A stretch of 64,000 nucleotides of DNA from Macrothele yani (GCA_039090855.1 CM076995.1:119982270-120046269); one strand, 5' to 3'; numbered from the stretch's first letter, positions 52,201-56,533 are shown. Numbers and translations: made by a program. The notes: generated by a model not told the origin, from the sequence alone.

Positions 52201-54629
52201 AACAGTACACTTGTGTTAACTGTGAAAGTTCCATTTTTGAAAAATCTTACAGCTGATAAATTTAAGATATCACGAGGAGGAGAAAAATCAGGAGAACACA
52301 AGTCACAACTCAACCATTGCAATCCCTCATGCTTTTTTTTTTTTTTTTTTACCAAGGTATAACAAGAGCACACTAATGAAAAATGTACAACATATGTAAA
52401 GTAATACTGGTTTTTAAATGAGTCTAATCATTGCATCTGTAAATGTAAACATAAACATCAAACTTGATTTTCACATTTCAGAACAAGAAATATACTTTAA
52501 TACCACTAAAATTTCCTTATTAGTCTTCGTTTCTTAAATTATAACTTTACACCCAATTTGCACAATTTATTTTGCTACACATAGTCAACAGCTGTTACTC
52601 TCATAAAAATTGAATAAGCAATGTTTTTAATGTGAACATTTAACCATAGGGTCATTCCATGTTAGTTCATGCAGGGCATGTCAAATACCCATCTCAGATT
52701 TTTGTACTCTGCTTGTGAATTATGAAACCAAGAAAATTTTTATGGCAGTTGGTCCAGTAGATCTTAGGTAATGCCAATTTAAAAATTGGATGACTGTGCT
52801 TACAAGTCAGTTACATACCAGTTTTCACACTACACCATAAGATAAAAAAAATCAAAATTTCAGATCTAACTATGTCAGGATACATAATTTTTATTTATTT
52901 TTTGAAATGATTTACATGATCTGTACATTTAGTTGCTGCAGATTTTCAGATGTGAAATAAAGCATTTTTATTCAATTTTGTGTCAAAAGAGATGAAAACA
53001 TGAGGCCACATTTTCCATTTTCATGAAACAAAAAATTTTTCCTTCATTGAACATTTATTTCTGTATTATGAAAAAACCTTTCAGTAGGGAAAAAAATACT
53101 CTGGGATCTTTGCAATTTTGGGAGAAAACAAATTCCAAAAAGGAACTTATTTTATATGTTAATGGTTTTTAGTGATGTTTGTTTGAATGCATGCATGTGT
53201 GTGTGTGTGGGTATAACATTTTTTTCAAAATATCCCTCCACAGCAAATCAGCATCTGCATTAAAACTGTCTTTTACAGGATATTCTTTCAAAAGTTTTTC
53301 AGTATTTACACATATTTCAGACTTATAGTTGACGAAGGACTACTGTACATGAAAATTAAATATTGAACACCATCCCATTTATTTATTTTTTTTCAAAATT
53401 TATATAAGGTGGACCTTCTAACAACTCTCCATCTTCCTGAATTTTTACCCTATCAACTCAAATTTGCATATTCTCGCATTTCAAAACTACATACACAGAA
53501 CAATGTTTATAAAAAATCTTTTACTAATACTCTATTACCAGCATATAAAACTTCACTAGGTAATGAGTATTAATTCCTTTTTTTACAGGTATTGCCAATG
53601 AGGTAATCTTTTAGAAGACGGATGCACTAGTTTTTATGTATCCTAGGTTATCCAGTGCATTTTACTTCTTTTGCTCCTTAAATAAACATTTCTGATATTG
53701 GAAATAACATTTCATATTTTTTTTATTCATGCAACTTTGTTTAAAATATGTTGAGCATGCTGACAGGAAAGCCAACATCCAGTGTGTTTTTTTTTTTTTG
53801 ATTGGAGGTTTAACGACCACCGTGAGCAACTCAATGGGCTATAAGCAGTCGCCCGTCCCTAATTTTGGGTCACTGGTTCCAGGGAAGGGAGAGAGCCAGT
53901 GCCGTAAGACAAACACAACATCCATGCCTCACCGGGATTCGAACCCGGACCCCGTTCGGACGAATGATCAGAAGCCATCGCTTAGACCACTGCGCCAGCG
54001 GGGCGGCCCAGTGTGTTTGCATTCGCAAGATGATCCAAACCACTGGCTATCACAGGCTGATGGCATATTATCCAGGGGTGATCATGCTAAACTGATAACC
54101 GGTTCGTATTGACCACAACATGAAATATAGTCACCAAAGAAGAGGTGATCAATTCATTAAACATGCTCCGACACACCAGTAAAGTTATTTTCATTAACCT
54201 ACCTTAAGTTCTAATTTTTTTTTTTTTCGTCATGCAAATCACGAATCTCAACTATTCTAGAAAAGTTTGGGATCGGGATGGGCAAAAAATACAATACTCA
54301 AGTTCCATCGAAAATAAAAATTATGGCAACTTTTCTGCAGAACTGGAAGTGAACAGATTTTATGACCACTTTCAAGTATAAAAACCCGTCAGAAATTACT
54401 ACAAAAAAAATGATATTGAGAGAATTTTATAAAGATCCGAACCTGCTGCCGATTTTACGATTACCCTAATTATTTAGAGTAAACATCAATAATCCCATTA
54501 CGAACATAATCAAAACACACAGCAATGTATAATTTACATTACCATCTTTTTCAAGCAGTTGGCTTGTTCCTTATGAAAATCCAGTCTGTTAAGATTTGTT
54601 GGTCGATGTTTATCTACCCACAAGCTCAT
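9106..54629 (-). CDS. RFC3: Replication factor C subunit 3 (clamp-loader small subunit), spliced, C-terminus outside window
   Basis: Seven exons join in frame to 293 codons: 54629-54543, 51040-50835, 32434-32337, 19705-19524, 15163-15027, 12093-11995 and 9175-9106 (intron phases 0,2,1,0,2,2,0). All introns are GT/AG. The product is an AAA+ subunit of the nuclear RFC complex, which loads the PCNA sliding clamp at primer-template junctions during replication and repair. Visible landmarks are the Walker A loop GPSGAGKKT at residues 42-50, a Walker B-like MEVD at 135-138, the SRC motif at 177-179, and the collar region in exons 5-7. From memory, human RFC3 has 356 residues and its last 63 follow exactly where exon 7 ends, so the final exon(s) should lie left of position 1. 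Introns are 2.8 to 18.4 kb and packed with transposons. No frameshift or stop is seen, so it looks functional. Paralogues RFC2/4/5 fit less well. Confidence 0.95.
9176..10185. other. RFC3 intron 6, first part
   Basis: AT-rich sequence with T-runs (for example 9951-9960). No element ends, coding remnants or RNA genes recognised. Confidence 0.6.
10186..11819. mobile_element. TA-flanked DNA transposon with CCGTATATAC termini, non-coding
   Basis: The left end reads CCGTATATACTCGTGTATAG and the right end is its near-perfect inverse, each flanked by TA (10184-10185 and 11820-11821). This fits a Tc1/mariner-superfamily or pogo-like non-autonomous element of 1634 bp. The right part holds a tandem duplication of a roughly 70-bp subterminal block around 11695-11795 (ATACAAAAACTGCA occurs twice), plus G-runs at 10612-10624 and 11784-11794. 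No transposase is readable. Confidence 0.75.
11995..12093 (-). CDS. RFC3: RFC3 exon 6 (residues 237-270)
   Basis: The acceptor ATTTTTTAG precedes 12093 and the donor GTAAAT follows 11995. The exon encodes [20 protein letters not shown] and then [12 protein letters not shown], colinear with the collar domain. Its 99 bp complete a Gln codon, give 32 codons and begin a Lys codon. Intron 6 after it holds the TA-flanked element at 10186-11819. Confidence 0.93.
12430..13590 (-). mobile_element. Penelope-like element, left arm (RT end plus GIY-YIG endonuclease)
   Basis: The minus strand reads a Penelope-type reverse-transcriptase end ([19 protein letters not shown], then [19 protein letters not shown] and [12 protein letters not shown] at 13580-13250). 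It continues into a GIY-YIG-like endonuclease region at 12926-12600 ([19 protein letters not shown], then [12 protein letters not shown] and [11 protein letters not shown]). The normal YVDD is YANN here. The arm ends at about 12430 in the 3' terminal segment with ACTGGTG. It forms an inverted pair with 13590-14566. Confidence 0.8.
13590..14566 (+). mobile_element. Penelope-like element, right arm (inverted partner)
   Basis: The plus strand repeats the same protein from PPDSHCS onward (13630-13990, with [17 protein letters not shown]) and decayed endonuclease pieces to about 14330, then the same 3' terminal segment (GGAGTGCGAAAGCTTGGCG, 14480-14498) ending near 14566. The left and right arms are head-to-head with their 3' ends outward, an arrangement known for Penelope-like elements. 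Arm divergence and stops show it is old. Confidence 0.78.
14567..15026. other. RFC3 intron 5 remainder
   Basis: AT-rich spacer with a poly-A run at 15001-15020 beside the exon 5 donor. Nothing else recognised. Confidence 0.55.
15027..15163 (-). CDS. RFC3: RFC3 exon 5 (residues 192-237)
   Basis: The acceptor TATCTTCTAG precedes ATT at 15163; the donor GTAAGT follows 15027. The exon encodes [12 protein letters not shown] and then [15 protein letters not shown], the helical lid and start of the collar. Its 137 bp are 45 codons plus two bases of a Gln codon. A poly-A run in plus-strand orientation sits just inside the downstream intron at 15001-15020. Confidence 0.94.
15272..15347. repeat. (ATAC)n microsatellite at a LINE-2 3' end
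   Basis: About 19 uninterrupted copies of the tetranucleotide. It is directly joined to the LINE-2 3' end in reverse orientation, so it is the tail of that insertion rather than an unrelated microsatellite. Confidence 0.9.
15276..15962 (-). mobile_element. LINE-2 5'-truncated 3' copy
   Basis: The minus strand carries the LINE-2 C-terminal domain ([12 protein letters not shown] near 15868, [19 protein letters not shown] near 15680) and the 3' terminal block at 15348-15410. The 9-bp direct repeat TGTTTCATA flanks it at 15267-15275 and 15963-15971. It has several stops. Between the coding end and the tail is a CA-repeat at about 15520. Confidence 0.85.
15972..17084. other. RFC3 intron 4, unassigned
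   Basis: AT-rich sequence without recognisable coding, RNA or element ends. Confidence 0.55.
17085..17195 (+). repeat. Short dispersed repeat, copy 1
   Basis: It begins ACAGGGATTACTAAGATGAA and contains TCAGGTTGTACTCCAAC. It resembles 19093-19200 over about 110 bp with moderate divergence. Family unknown. Confidence 0.45.
17196..19092. other. RFC3 intron 4, unassigned, with (CA)n at 18724-18748
   Basis: AT-rich spacer. It contains a CA-repeat at 18724-18748, an A-run near 18562 and a T-run at 18763-18776. No transposon or gene recognised. Confidence 0.55.
19093..19200 (+). repeat. Short dispersed repeat, copy 2
   Basis: It starts ACAGGGATTACTAGGATGAA and continues TCTGGTTGTACATCAAC, matching copy 1 at 17085-17195. 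The pair sits in the same orientation 2 kb apart in one intron. Confidence 0.45.
19524..19705 (-). CDS. RFC3: RFC3 exon 4 (Walker B-like and SRC motif, residues 131-191)
   Basis: The acceptor TCTCTCACAG precedes 19705 and the donor GTATTA follows 19524. The exon encodes [20 protein letters not shown] and, further on, KSRCLGIRV with the SRC motif that contributes an arginine finger to the neighbouring ATPase. Most homologues I know have Thr where this one has Met just before EVDK; this looks like natural variation. The exon is 182 bp and ends in phase 0. Confidence 0.96.
19832..21367 (+). mobile_element. Tc1-like DNA transposon, copy 1
   Basis: The element is 1536 bp. Its ends are CACTGGTGTGCAAAAATTAA and the inverse of CACTGGCGTGCAAAATTTAA, flanked by TA (19830-19831 and 21368-21369). 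It carries a frameshifted transposase at 20078-21115. It is very similar to the copy at 24062-25570, which has the same orientation in the same intron. Confidence 0.93.
20078..21115 (+). pseudogene. Tc1-like DD34E transposase, frameshifted
   Basis: The N-terminal helix-turn-helix starts [18 protein letters not shown] and includes [19 protein letters not shown]. The frame shifts near 20320, and the catalytic part reads [11 protein letters not shown] (first Asp) and GGGGVLVWG. It shifts again near 20800, then [10 protein letters not shown] (second Asp) and [10 protein letters not shown] (Glu). The spacing between the second Asp and the Glu is 34 residues, the DD34E type of Tc1. All three catalytic residues survive, but two frame breaks disable the gene. 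Confidence 0.9.
21410..22280 (+). mobile_element. pogo/Tigger-like remnant with CENP-B-type HTH
   Basis: From 21869 the reading [20 protein letters not shown] followed by QGIK matches the CENP-B-type N-terminal DNA-binding domain of pogo/Tigger transposases. A roughly 37-bp direct duplication (21906-21979, AACTTTTAGATGATGTTGAT twice) interrupts it, then [20 protein letters not shown] resumes. Upstream, 21434-21545 has repeated CTATATAACAAA blocks like the termini of such elements. No catalytic domain is readable. Confidence 0.6.
22928..23610. mobile_element. hAT-type MITE, copy 1, inside the mariner
   Basis: The 683-bp element starts CAGAGTTGTATAAAAATAAA; its end, inverted, starts CAGAGTAGCAGAATGTAGAC. 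The perfect 8-bp repeat CCTATAAG flanks it at 22920-22927 and 23611-23618. CAGRG ends and 8-bp duplications are typical of hAT. No coding capacity. Confidence 0.87.
24062..25570 (+). mobile_element. Tc1-like DNA transposon, copy 2, inside the mariner
   Basis: The 1509-bp element has the same termini as copy 1 and TA at 24060-24061 and 25571-25572. It sits in the coding region of the mariner, between 24059 and 25573, so it is younger than that element. Confidence 0.93.
24320..25325 (+). pseudogene. Tc1-like DD34E transposase, copy 2, frameshifted
   Basis: It starts [20 protein letters not shown]. After a shift near 24570 it continues with the central part [13 protein letters not shown], where the conserved FTDESRF is changed but Asp remains, and then [10 protein letters not shown]. 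After another shift near 25005 it reads [11 protein letters not shown] and [13 protein letters not shown]. The differences from copy 1 are scattered and include an indel near 24995, so the copies decayed independently. Confidence 0.88.
26165..26681. other. RFC3 intron 3, unassigned
   Basis: AT-rich spacer between the mariner right end and the LINE-2 5' part. Nothing recognised. Confidence 0.5.
26682..28403 (+). mobile_element. LINE-2 copy B, 5' segment
   Basis: It begins in the leader shared with copy A, then the endonuclease: [15 protein letters not shown] (27008), [14 protein letters not shown] (27350), [16 protein letters not shown] (27700). A 52-bp direct duplication (CAGGGGATTTC... occurs at 27357 and 27412) disrupts the frame near 27420. 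The next frame at 27489-28199 runs through [20 protein letters not shown], then breaks at an A-run near 28193. It ends at the mariner at 28404. Confidence 0.87.
28404..29046 (-). pseudogene. Mariner transposase, truncated, first catalytic Asp changed
   Basis: From [20 protein letters not shown] at 29046 the frame is open through the helix-turn-helix domain ([20 protein letters not shown], then [17 protein letters not shown]), the WVPHEL linker motif and ITGNEKWI. In most mariners that motif is TGDEKW, so the first catalytic Asp is Asn here. It continues [20 protein letters not shown] and ELLPRNQTI, then loses the family's sequence. The second and third catalytic residues are absent. No activity is expected. 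Confidence 0.9.
28404..29223 (-). mobile_element. Mariner element, 3' truncated, inserted in LINE-2
   Basis: The 5' terminus on the minus strand reads TTGGGTTGTCGGAAAATTCA beside TA at 29224-29225. The transposase follows and is cut off at 28404, so the 3' terminus is missing. LINE-2 sequence lies on both sides. Confidence 0.83.
29262..31008 (+). mobile_element. LINE-2 copy B, 3' segment with reverse transcriptase
   Basis: It restarts about 140 bp upstream of where the 5' segment ended, so 28258-28403 and 29262-29405 are duplicates of one LINE-2 region with many differences. RT motifs: [14 protein letters not shown] (29800), [16 protein letters not shown] (29990), LYANDTVL (30108, where YADD is expected, so the catalytic Asp is Asn), NMGKSK (30212). 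The C-terminal domain reads [16 protein letters not shown] and [13 protein letters not shown]. Frameshifts are near 30100, 30180 and 30440. It ends with the 3' block at 30935-31000 and ATGT repeats. Confidence 0.88.
31011..31800 (-). mobile_element. Second mariner-like remnant, 3' part
   Basis: The 3' terminus (plus strand CAGGGACCCCCAACAAAAGT from 31011) follows TA at 31009-31010, next to the LINE-2 tail. The minus strand reads [17 protein letters not shown] (31505), ILLHDN (second Asp), then [20 protein letters not shown] and FDLFPKLKN (third Asp, mariner style), with frameshifts. An upstream remnant reads [17 protein letters not shown]. The 5' end was not found. Confidence 0.78.
31757..31850. 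repeat. Tandem duplication of a ~47-bp G-rich block
   Basis: CTTGGGGGAGGGGG followed by TGCAATCATTTTCC... CTGCATC appears twice in a row with small differences, close to the 5' side of the mariner remnant. Confidence 0.6.
32100..32225 (+). mobile_element. SINE-1 old 3' fragment
   Basis: Matches the SINE-1 3' half: GAACTGGCTCTC, CCCTAAATTAGGGATGGG, ACTGCTTACAGCC and a degraded GGTGGTCGTTAAA. It sits about 110 bp from RFC3 exon 3 on the downstream side. Divergence marks it as old. Confidence 0.7.
32337..32434 (-). CDS. RFC3: RFC3 exon 3 (residues 98-131)
   Basis: The exon is 98 bp, with acceptor ATCTTCAG before 32434 and donor GTTTGT after 32337. It encodes [17 protein letters not shown] and then [16 protein letters not shown], colinear with the segment between the P-loop and the Walker B motif in animal RFC3. 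The first base completes the Ser codon from exon 2 and the last base starts a Val codon completed in exon 4. It was found only by aligning the expected protein against the minus strand. Confidence 0.93.
32435..33849. other. RFC3 intron 2, unassigned
   Basis: AT-rich with T-runs (32873-32889, 33451-33472). The block TGTTAAATATCATTTTRTT appears twice (about 32790 and 32978), each followed by AAATGTTTAT and TTTCAGCTT, suggesting a diverged local duplication of roughly 190 bp. No coding signal. Confidence 0.5.
33850..37165. mobile_element. Decayed long-inverted-repeat element (GGGTCATTC family)
   Basis: The left end begins GGGTCATTCTGTGCCAAATC. Arms at about 34110-34300 and 36965-37165 are inverted copies (ATGCCAACTTTCAAGTTGGA against its complement near 37030), roughly three-quarters identical. 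Between them the minus strand near 35040-34890 gives fragments like [20 protein letters not shown], resembling the region before the finger-like part of a widespread unclassified transposon protein. The outer right end is lost in the microsatellite at 37164. It is related to 41238-43862. Confidence 0.55.
35797..36568. repeat. Three-copy ~257-bp tandem array with palindromic unit
   Basis: Units start at about 35805, 36060 and 36317 (periods 255 and 257) and are nearly identical; the only difference I see is a two-base A-run change. Each unit contains AATACTTTTCAAGACCAGAA and, about 190 bp later, its inverse complement, so every unit can fold. The outermost flanks extend the inverted repeat (GCAGTATATCCATGG at 35788 and its near complement near 36520). 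Confidence 0.9.
37164..37212. repeat. (GT)n(GA)n compound microsatellite
   Basis: About 8 GT and 16 GA dinucleotides followed by a G-run, at the right edge of the long-inverted-repeat element. Confidence 0.9.
37213..40345. other. RFC3 intron 2, unassigned
   Basis: No gene recognised. A GC-richer stretch at 39565-40090 (with GCGGTCGCCTAGTCGCCAAT at 39580) looks like the edge of an uncharacterised repeat, and GGGATGGGCA at 40070 resembles hAT-type ends, but no partner end is visible. Confidence 0.45.
40346..40850. repeat. Diverged direct duplication with GATGAAACATCG-type motifs
   Basis: GTAACATCAAGGATAAGAAC at 40349 recurs as GTAACATCAAGGAAAGAACT at 40684, followed in both by a GACGAAACATCG or GATGAAACATCG block. 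Short repeats of AAGAATATGAAAAAG lie between. Related CGATGTT-rich sequence occurs at 54820-54890. Family unknown. Confidence 0.5.
41130..41195. mobile_element. Fragment of the hAT-type MITE (one end)
   Basis: CAGAGTTGTATATATATATA then ACAGAAAACTTGCTGCAAAT matches the first ~65 bp of the MITE at 22928. The rest is absent. Confidence 0.65.
41935..42366 (-). pseudogene. Unclassified transposon protein, C-terminal part with one in-frame stop
   Basis: The reading starts [13 protein letters not shown] and runs through YVACVYNKK, a TAG stop at about 42172, then in the same frame [40 protein letters not shown] and TTTGRTYS. The pattern YVACVY..W..I followed by HGP...WP...CWVP is one I recognise from many uncharacterised repeat-derived proteins in invertebrates. 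The catalytic part would be upstream on the minus strand (42400-42930) but is unreadable. The position inside the long inverted arms makes it this element's own protein. Confidence 0.6.
42933..43248 (-). mobile_element. LINE-1 3' end fragment
   Basis: The 3' terminal ~315 bp of LINE-1 in reverse, from TCATCATCATCATCATCAAC to the region encoding RDKKRNSW. It is clearly more diverged than the 48040-50732 copy. TATATCAT on both sides (about 42930 and 43258) may be the target duplication. Confidence 0.8.
43867..44993. other. RFC3 intron 2, unassigned
   Basis: AT-rich spacer with short TA/CA repeats at 43957-43980. No element or coding signal recognised. Confidence 0.5.
44994..45701. mobile_element. 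hAT-type MITE, copy 2 (reverse)
   Basis: The 708-bp copy of the MITE at 22928-23610 lies in opposite orientation, starting CAGAGTAGCAGAATGTAGAC and ending in the complement of CAGAGTTGTATAAAAATAAA. The flanking 8-mers GTTTGACC (44986-44993) and GTCTGGCC (45702-45709) differ at two positions, consistent with an old 8-bp duplication. Confidence 0.83.
45759..46163 (-). other. 134-codon open frame of unknown origin
   Basis: The frame reads [20 protein letters not shown] and includes a hydrophobic stretch ([20 protein letters not shown]). The region is GC-richer than its surroundings. I recognise no domain, and there are no splice, promoter or conservation clues. It could be a decayed element, a hidden exon of a nested gene, or chance. 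Confidence 0.25.
46164..47103. other. RFC3 intron 2, unassigned, with palindrome at 46335-46395
   Basis: ATTATAATGTGCAGATATT and its near complement AATATCTGCATATTATAAAT flank a 6-base loop, giving an AT-rich cruciform candidate. No gene recognised in the rest. Confidence 0.5.
47104..47780. mobile_element. hAT-like non-autonomous element (CAGGGTTCCCAC ends)
   Basis: The left end CAGGGTTCCCACGATCCTTA and the inverse of the right end (CAAGGTTTCCAC) match. Subterminal CTTAAAAAGTGCTTA repeats on both sides are typical of a hAT family with these ends seen in many animals. No clean 8-bp target duplication is visible (only CAAGA is shared). No coding. Confidence 0.6.
49050..49400. repeat. Internal duplication in the Merlin 3' region
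   Basis: The block from TAAAACACTTTATTTAAAAA to GTCGCCATATGAA at 49050-49174 recurs at 49274-49400, where it includes the end of the transposase frame. A shorter copy lies at 49203-49248. Each junction carries CGTATTAACGCCACCGCAGC, a piece of the TIR. Confidence 0.85.
49303..50211 (-). CDS. Merlin (IS1016/ISXO2-type) DDE transposase, uninterrupted, 302 aa
   Basis: This is an ISXO2-like transposase, which catalyses cut-and-paste transposition of Merlin elements. The N-terminal part has Cys pairs (C56, C61) and [14 protein letters not shown], typical of the finger-like head and following linker. The catalytic core reads [10 protein letters not shown] (Asp144), [10 protein letters not shown] (Asp205) and [14 protein letters not shown] (Glu244), with HRG downstream. 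Length is normal for the family and there is no stop or frameshift. The first Met gives 302 residues; a start at Met10 ([11 protein letters not shown]) is also possible. Together with near-identical TIRs this is the best candidate here for a recently active gene. Confidence 0.94.
   Translation of the reverse strand: MTPFFSATKMRIWDLPKTEQDAILFFQERNILPKERKCTNSHDMKLYFGKRKFWKCNLRQCDQQVGLRKDNWFEGSRIPFCSALRFIYCWCEELTSIKFCEKQLDLSDKTVIDWNNYMRELCVLDMENRPNKKLGGPDCIVEIDESLFTKRKNNCGRVLPEQWVFGGICRETKDSFVVTVPNRTGCTLLEKFIENIADGSTIYSDSWKGYQTNRIEIEGFLHAKVNHKYNFIDPDTGVHTQTVERMWGSAKWRNKRHRGTARHHLESYLSEFIWRQHQVKENRDCFESMLNSISAHFPPKSD
50835..51040 (-). CDS. RFC3: RFC3 exon 2 (Walker A P-loop, residues 30-98)
   Basis: The acceptor TTTTTTCAG lies before GTT at 51040; the donor after 50835 reads GTAACA. 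The exon encodes [15 protein letters not shown], the ATP-binding P-loop, and ends with NP plus two bases of a Ser codon. Its 206 bp equal 68 codons plus 2. The conserved stretch KLRIEHQ is readable. Intron 2 after it is the longest in the window, 18.4 kb. Confidence 0.96.
51246..51745 (+). mobile_element. Decayed third non-LTR retrotransposon remnant
   Basis: Frame-hopping reads give [20 protein letters not shown] (51250, RT motif C as VDD), [55 protein letters not shown] and [10 protein letters not shown]. This order matches the RT thumb and C-terminus of a LINE lineage different from LINE-1 and LINE-2. No ends are visible. It starts about 200 bp from RFC3 exon 2. Confidence 0.68.
51746..53786. 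other. RFC3 intron 1, unassigned, one GGGTCATTCCATG end at 52649
   Basis: AT-rich. GGGTCATTCCATGTTAGTTC at 52649 matches the terminus of the long-TIR element at 41238 but no partner end is found. T-runs and a TG-repeat (53195-53210) occur. No coding signal. Confidence 0.5.
53787..54007 (-). mobile_element. SINE-1 copy 1 (tRNA-derived)
   Basis: Reverse copy with box B-type GGGTTCGAATCCCGG complement (53934-53950) and box A-type TGGCGCAGTGG complement near 53990. CCAGTGTG flanks it (53779-53786, 54008-54015). Poly-T at its left is the 3' A-tail. It sits in RFC3 intron 1. Confidence 0.9.
54016..54542. other. RFC3 intron 1, exon-1 side
   Basis: AT-rich spacer. GGGATCGGGATGGGCA at 54271-54286 recurs at 54784-54799 upstream of exon 1, so an unknown repeat end lies on each side of the exon. 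Nothing else recognised. Confidence 0.45.
54543..54629 (-). CDS. RFC3: RFC3 exon 1 (start codon, residues 1-29)
   Basis: The ATG is at 54629-54627. The reading [10 protein letters not shown] matches the conserved RFC3 N-terminus, which fixes the start. The exon ends in phase 0 at a GTAATG donor (54542-54537). It is too short to be found by ORF length alone. It continues into exon 2 about 3.5 kb downstream on the minus strand. Confidence 0.93.
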
Positions 54630-54723
54630 TGTGACAAGAAAATTTTGTTTTTTTGAGAACGCTCCTAAATATTTAACTTAAAATACCAACACAATTAAAT
54701 AACAAATCCCTTTCAAACACCAA

Positions 54724-54731
54724 GCGGGAAT
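54724..54731 (-). promoter_or_regulatory. Possible E2F-type site upstream of RFC3
   Basis: The minus strand reads ATTCCCGC about 95 bp upstream of the RFC3 ATG, containing the E2F core TTCCCGC. E2F sites are common near starts of replication-factor genes. One short motif is weak evidence, and I see no clear TATA box. Confidence 0.3.
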
Positions 54732-54899
54732 TTCCGAATCTGTGCGGTTCTGGTTAGTGGTCAGTGCAAACCAGATATCTATTAACCTTGGTGCAAACTA
54801 GGGATCGGGATGGGCAACACAAAACCTCGATGTTTTTTGAACATCGATGTTTTGCCTCCGATGATCGATGTTTTAACTCGATGTTGCACAAGCCGATAC

Positions 54900-55127
54900 G
54901 GTCGTGGTCTAAGTGGCGCAGTGGTCAAAGCGATGGCCTCTGATCATTCGTCCGAACAGGGTCCGGGTTCGAATCCCGGTGAGGCATGGATGTTGTGTTT
55001 GTCTTACGGCACTGGCTCTCTCCCTTCCCTGGAACCAGTGACCCTAAATTAGAGACGGGCGACTGCTTATAGCCCATTGAGTTGCTCACGGTGGTCGTTA
55101 AACCTCCAACTAAAAAAAAAAAAAAAA
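54900..55127 (+). mobile_element. SINE-1 copy 2, forward
   Basis: Forward copy about 270 bp upstream of the RFC3 start. It reads box A AGTGGCGCAGTGGTC, box B GGGTTCGAATCCCGG, the body (GGCACTGGCTCTCTCCC, TTATAGCCCATTGAGTTGCT), the 3' motif GGTGGTCGTTAAACC and an A-tail from 55111. It is the best-preserved promoter half, so RNA polymerase III transcription is plausible. Confidence 0.9.
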
Positions 55128-55210
55128 GAAGAAGAAGATAGAAATGAACCCATCGGTGCTCATTTTGTTTGTTTGTAGATGCCTCCATTCAACTTTAATT
55201 AGTTATGGTT

Positions 55211-55430
55211 TTTTTTTTTTTTGATTGGAGGTTTAACGACCACCGTGAGCAACTCAACGGGCTATAAGCAGTCGCCCGTCCCTAATTTAGGGTAACTGGT
55301 TCCAGGGAAGGGAGAGAGCCAGTGCCGTAAGACAAACACAACATCCATGCCTGACGGGATTCGAACCCGGACCCCATACGGACGAATGATCAGAGGCCAA
55401 CGCCATAGACCACTGCTCCACCGGGGCGGC
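55211..55430 (-). mobile_element. SINE-1 copy 3
   Basis: Reverse copy with 3' T-run (A-tail complement), flanked by AGTTATGGTT at 55201-55210 and 55431-55440. It has small changes from the other copies, including a base lost in the box B region. Confidence 0.92.
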
Positions 55431-55593
55431 AGTTATGGTTAGTAACCAGATTTTCGGCGCAGATAATTTTTTTGTTTCGGTCTGCGTGAATTCACGGGAA
55501 GTGACGATTAATTTTTCAAGGTTTGCAACAGCGTCTGGTATAGGTGTAGATGGATGTAAAAACACTATGTCGAAACTTCCCATTATTATATTA

Positions 55594-55667
55594 TGGTTAC
55601 AAATTAGGGAGTCCCCCCCTTCTTCCTACTTCGGTTCCGTGTGACTTTCTATCGGTCTTCTTTACGT
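55594..55667 (+). repeat. Fragment of a second SINE-like repeat
   Basis: ATGGTTACAAATTAGGGAGT followed by CTACTTCGGTTCCGTGTGAC matches 56242-56310 (ATGGTTACAAATAAGGGAGT, CTACTTCGCCTCCGAGTGAC). Confidence 0.6.
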
Positions 55668-55805
55668 ATTCCAATTCCCTGCATTTTTATGTCTACCATT
55701 GCCATGAAAAAGGCTCCAGTGGAGTGCGAAAGCTTGGCGAGTCTTTGTGCTTACTACGCCACAAAAATAAACGGATTTAATACGCTATATGCGTTTCATG
55801 TTGCT
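55668..55805 (+). mobile_element. Penelope-like 3' terminal fragment
   Basis: CCCTGCATTTTTATGTCTAC, then GGAGTGCGAAAGCTTGGCG and TAAACGGATTTAATACG correspond to the outer ends of the inverted Penelope pair (14440-14560). Only the 3' end is present. Confidence 0.72.
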
Positions 55806-56042
55806 TTCGGAAATGCAAAGCATGCACCGCCGTGATGTTCTAACCAGAGCACATGTAGAAGGAACCAGTTATACCCTGACAATCAGCCGCGAACCAATTT
55901 CCCACTCCTGAGAAGGGGCTAATCCAGGATCAAACGTAAAACTGCACAATTTCACGTCGGGGGCTTGGGAGGGGATGTACATCCCGCTCCAGCGTTCACC
56001 TGCGTCATCTGTAAGAGCACTATCGAAGTCGGGCCCTTAGCA

Positions 56043-56533
56043 GTCTTAGACGTCCACCATGAACAACTCGATAGGCTATAAGCAATCCCCGTCCCTTATT
56101 TAGGGGAGGGCTGCAGATGGCTAAGAGGACAACGTCCGTGACTGCCACGGAAAAGTCTCAGGATCAATTACAGGCAGGTACGAACGCTCGAACCGCTAAA
56201 TATCTGCCGTGCATCGGATGGGCACGTTAAGCCGTGGGACCATGGTTACAAATAAGGGAGTCTTCCCTTCTTTCTACTTCGCCTCCGAGTGACTTTCCTA
56301 TCAGTCATTGTAGCCTGAATCTCCCAGCTTCCTACTTTTCAGGGATGTTTAAAACCTAGAGTCATACACTGACTGAAAACCTCTACATAAATCTTTAATT
56401 TAGGGCCACTTGATTCAGGAAAGGGAGAGAGCCGGGGCCGTATGAGAAACACAGCATCCATGCCTCACCGGGATTCAAACTCGGGCGAATGGTTGGAAGC
56501 CAGCGATTAGACCACTGCGTCACATCGGTTTCC
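56043..56533 (-). mobile_element. SINE-1 copy split by a second SINE-like insertion (56107-56394)
   Basis: The SINE-1 3' part (56043-56106) and 5' part (56395-56533), both reverse, are separated by 288 bp. The junction repeats TTATTTAGGG / TTAATTTAGGG, consistent with a short target duplication. The insert has CGGATGGGCACGTTAAGCCG, resembling the end region of arthropod tRNA-SINEs, and shares a 70-bp block with 55594-55667. Confidence 0.6.

Noticed and set aside
54905..54985. Genuine tRNA gene at the SINE-1 5' end
   Set aside because: Boxes A and B are good, but the acceptor stem does not close and the same unit is repeated many times with a SINE body and A-tail.
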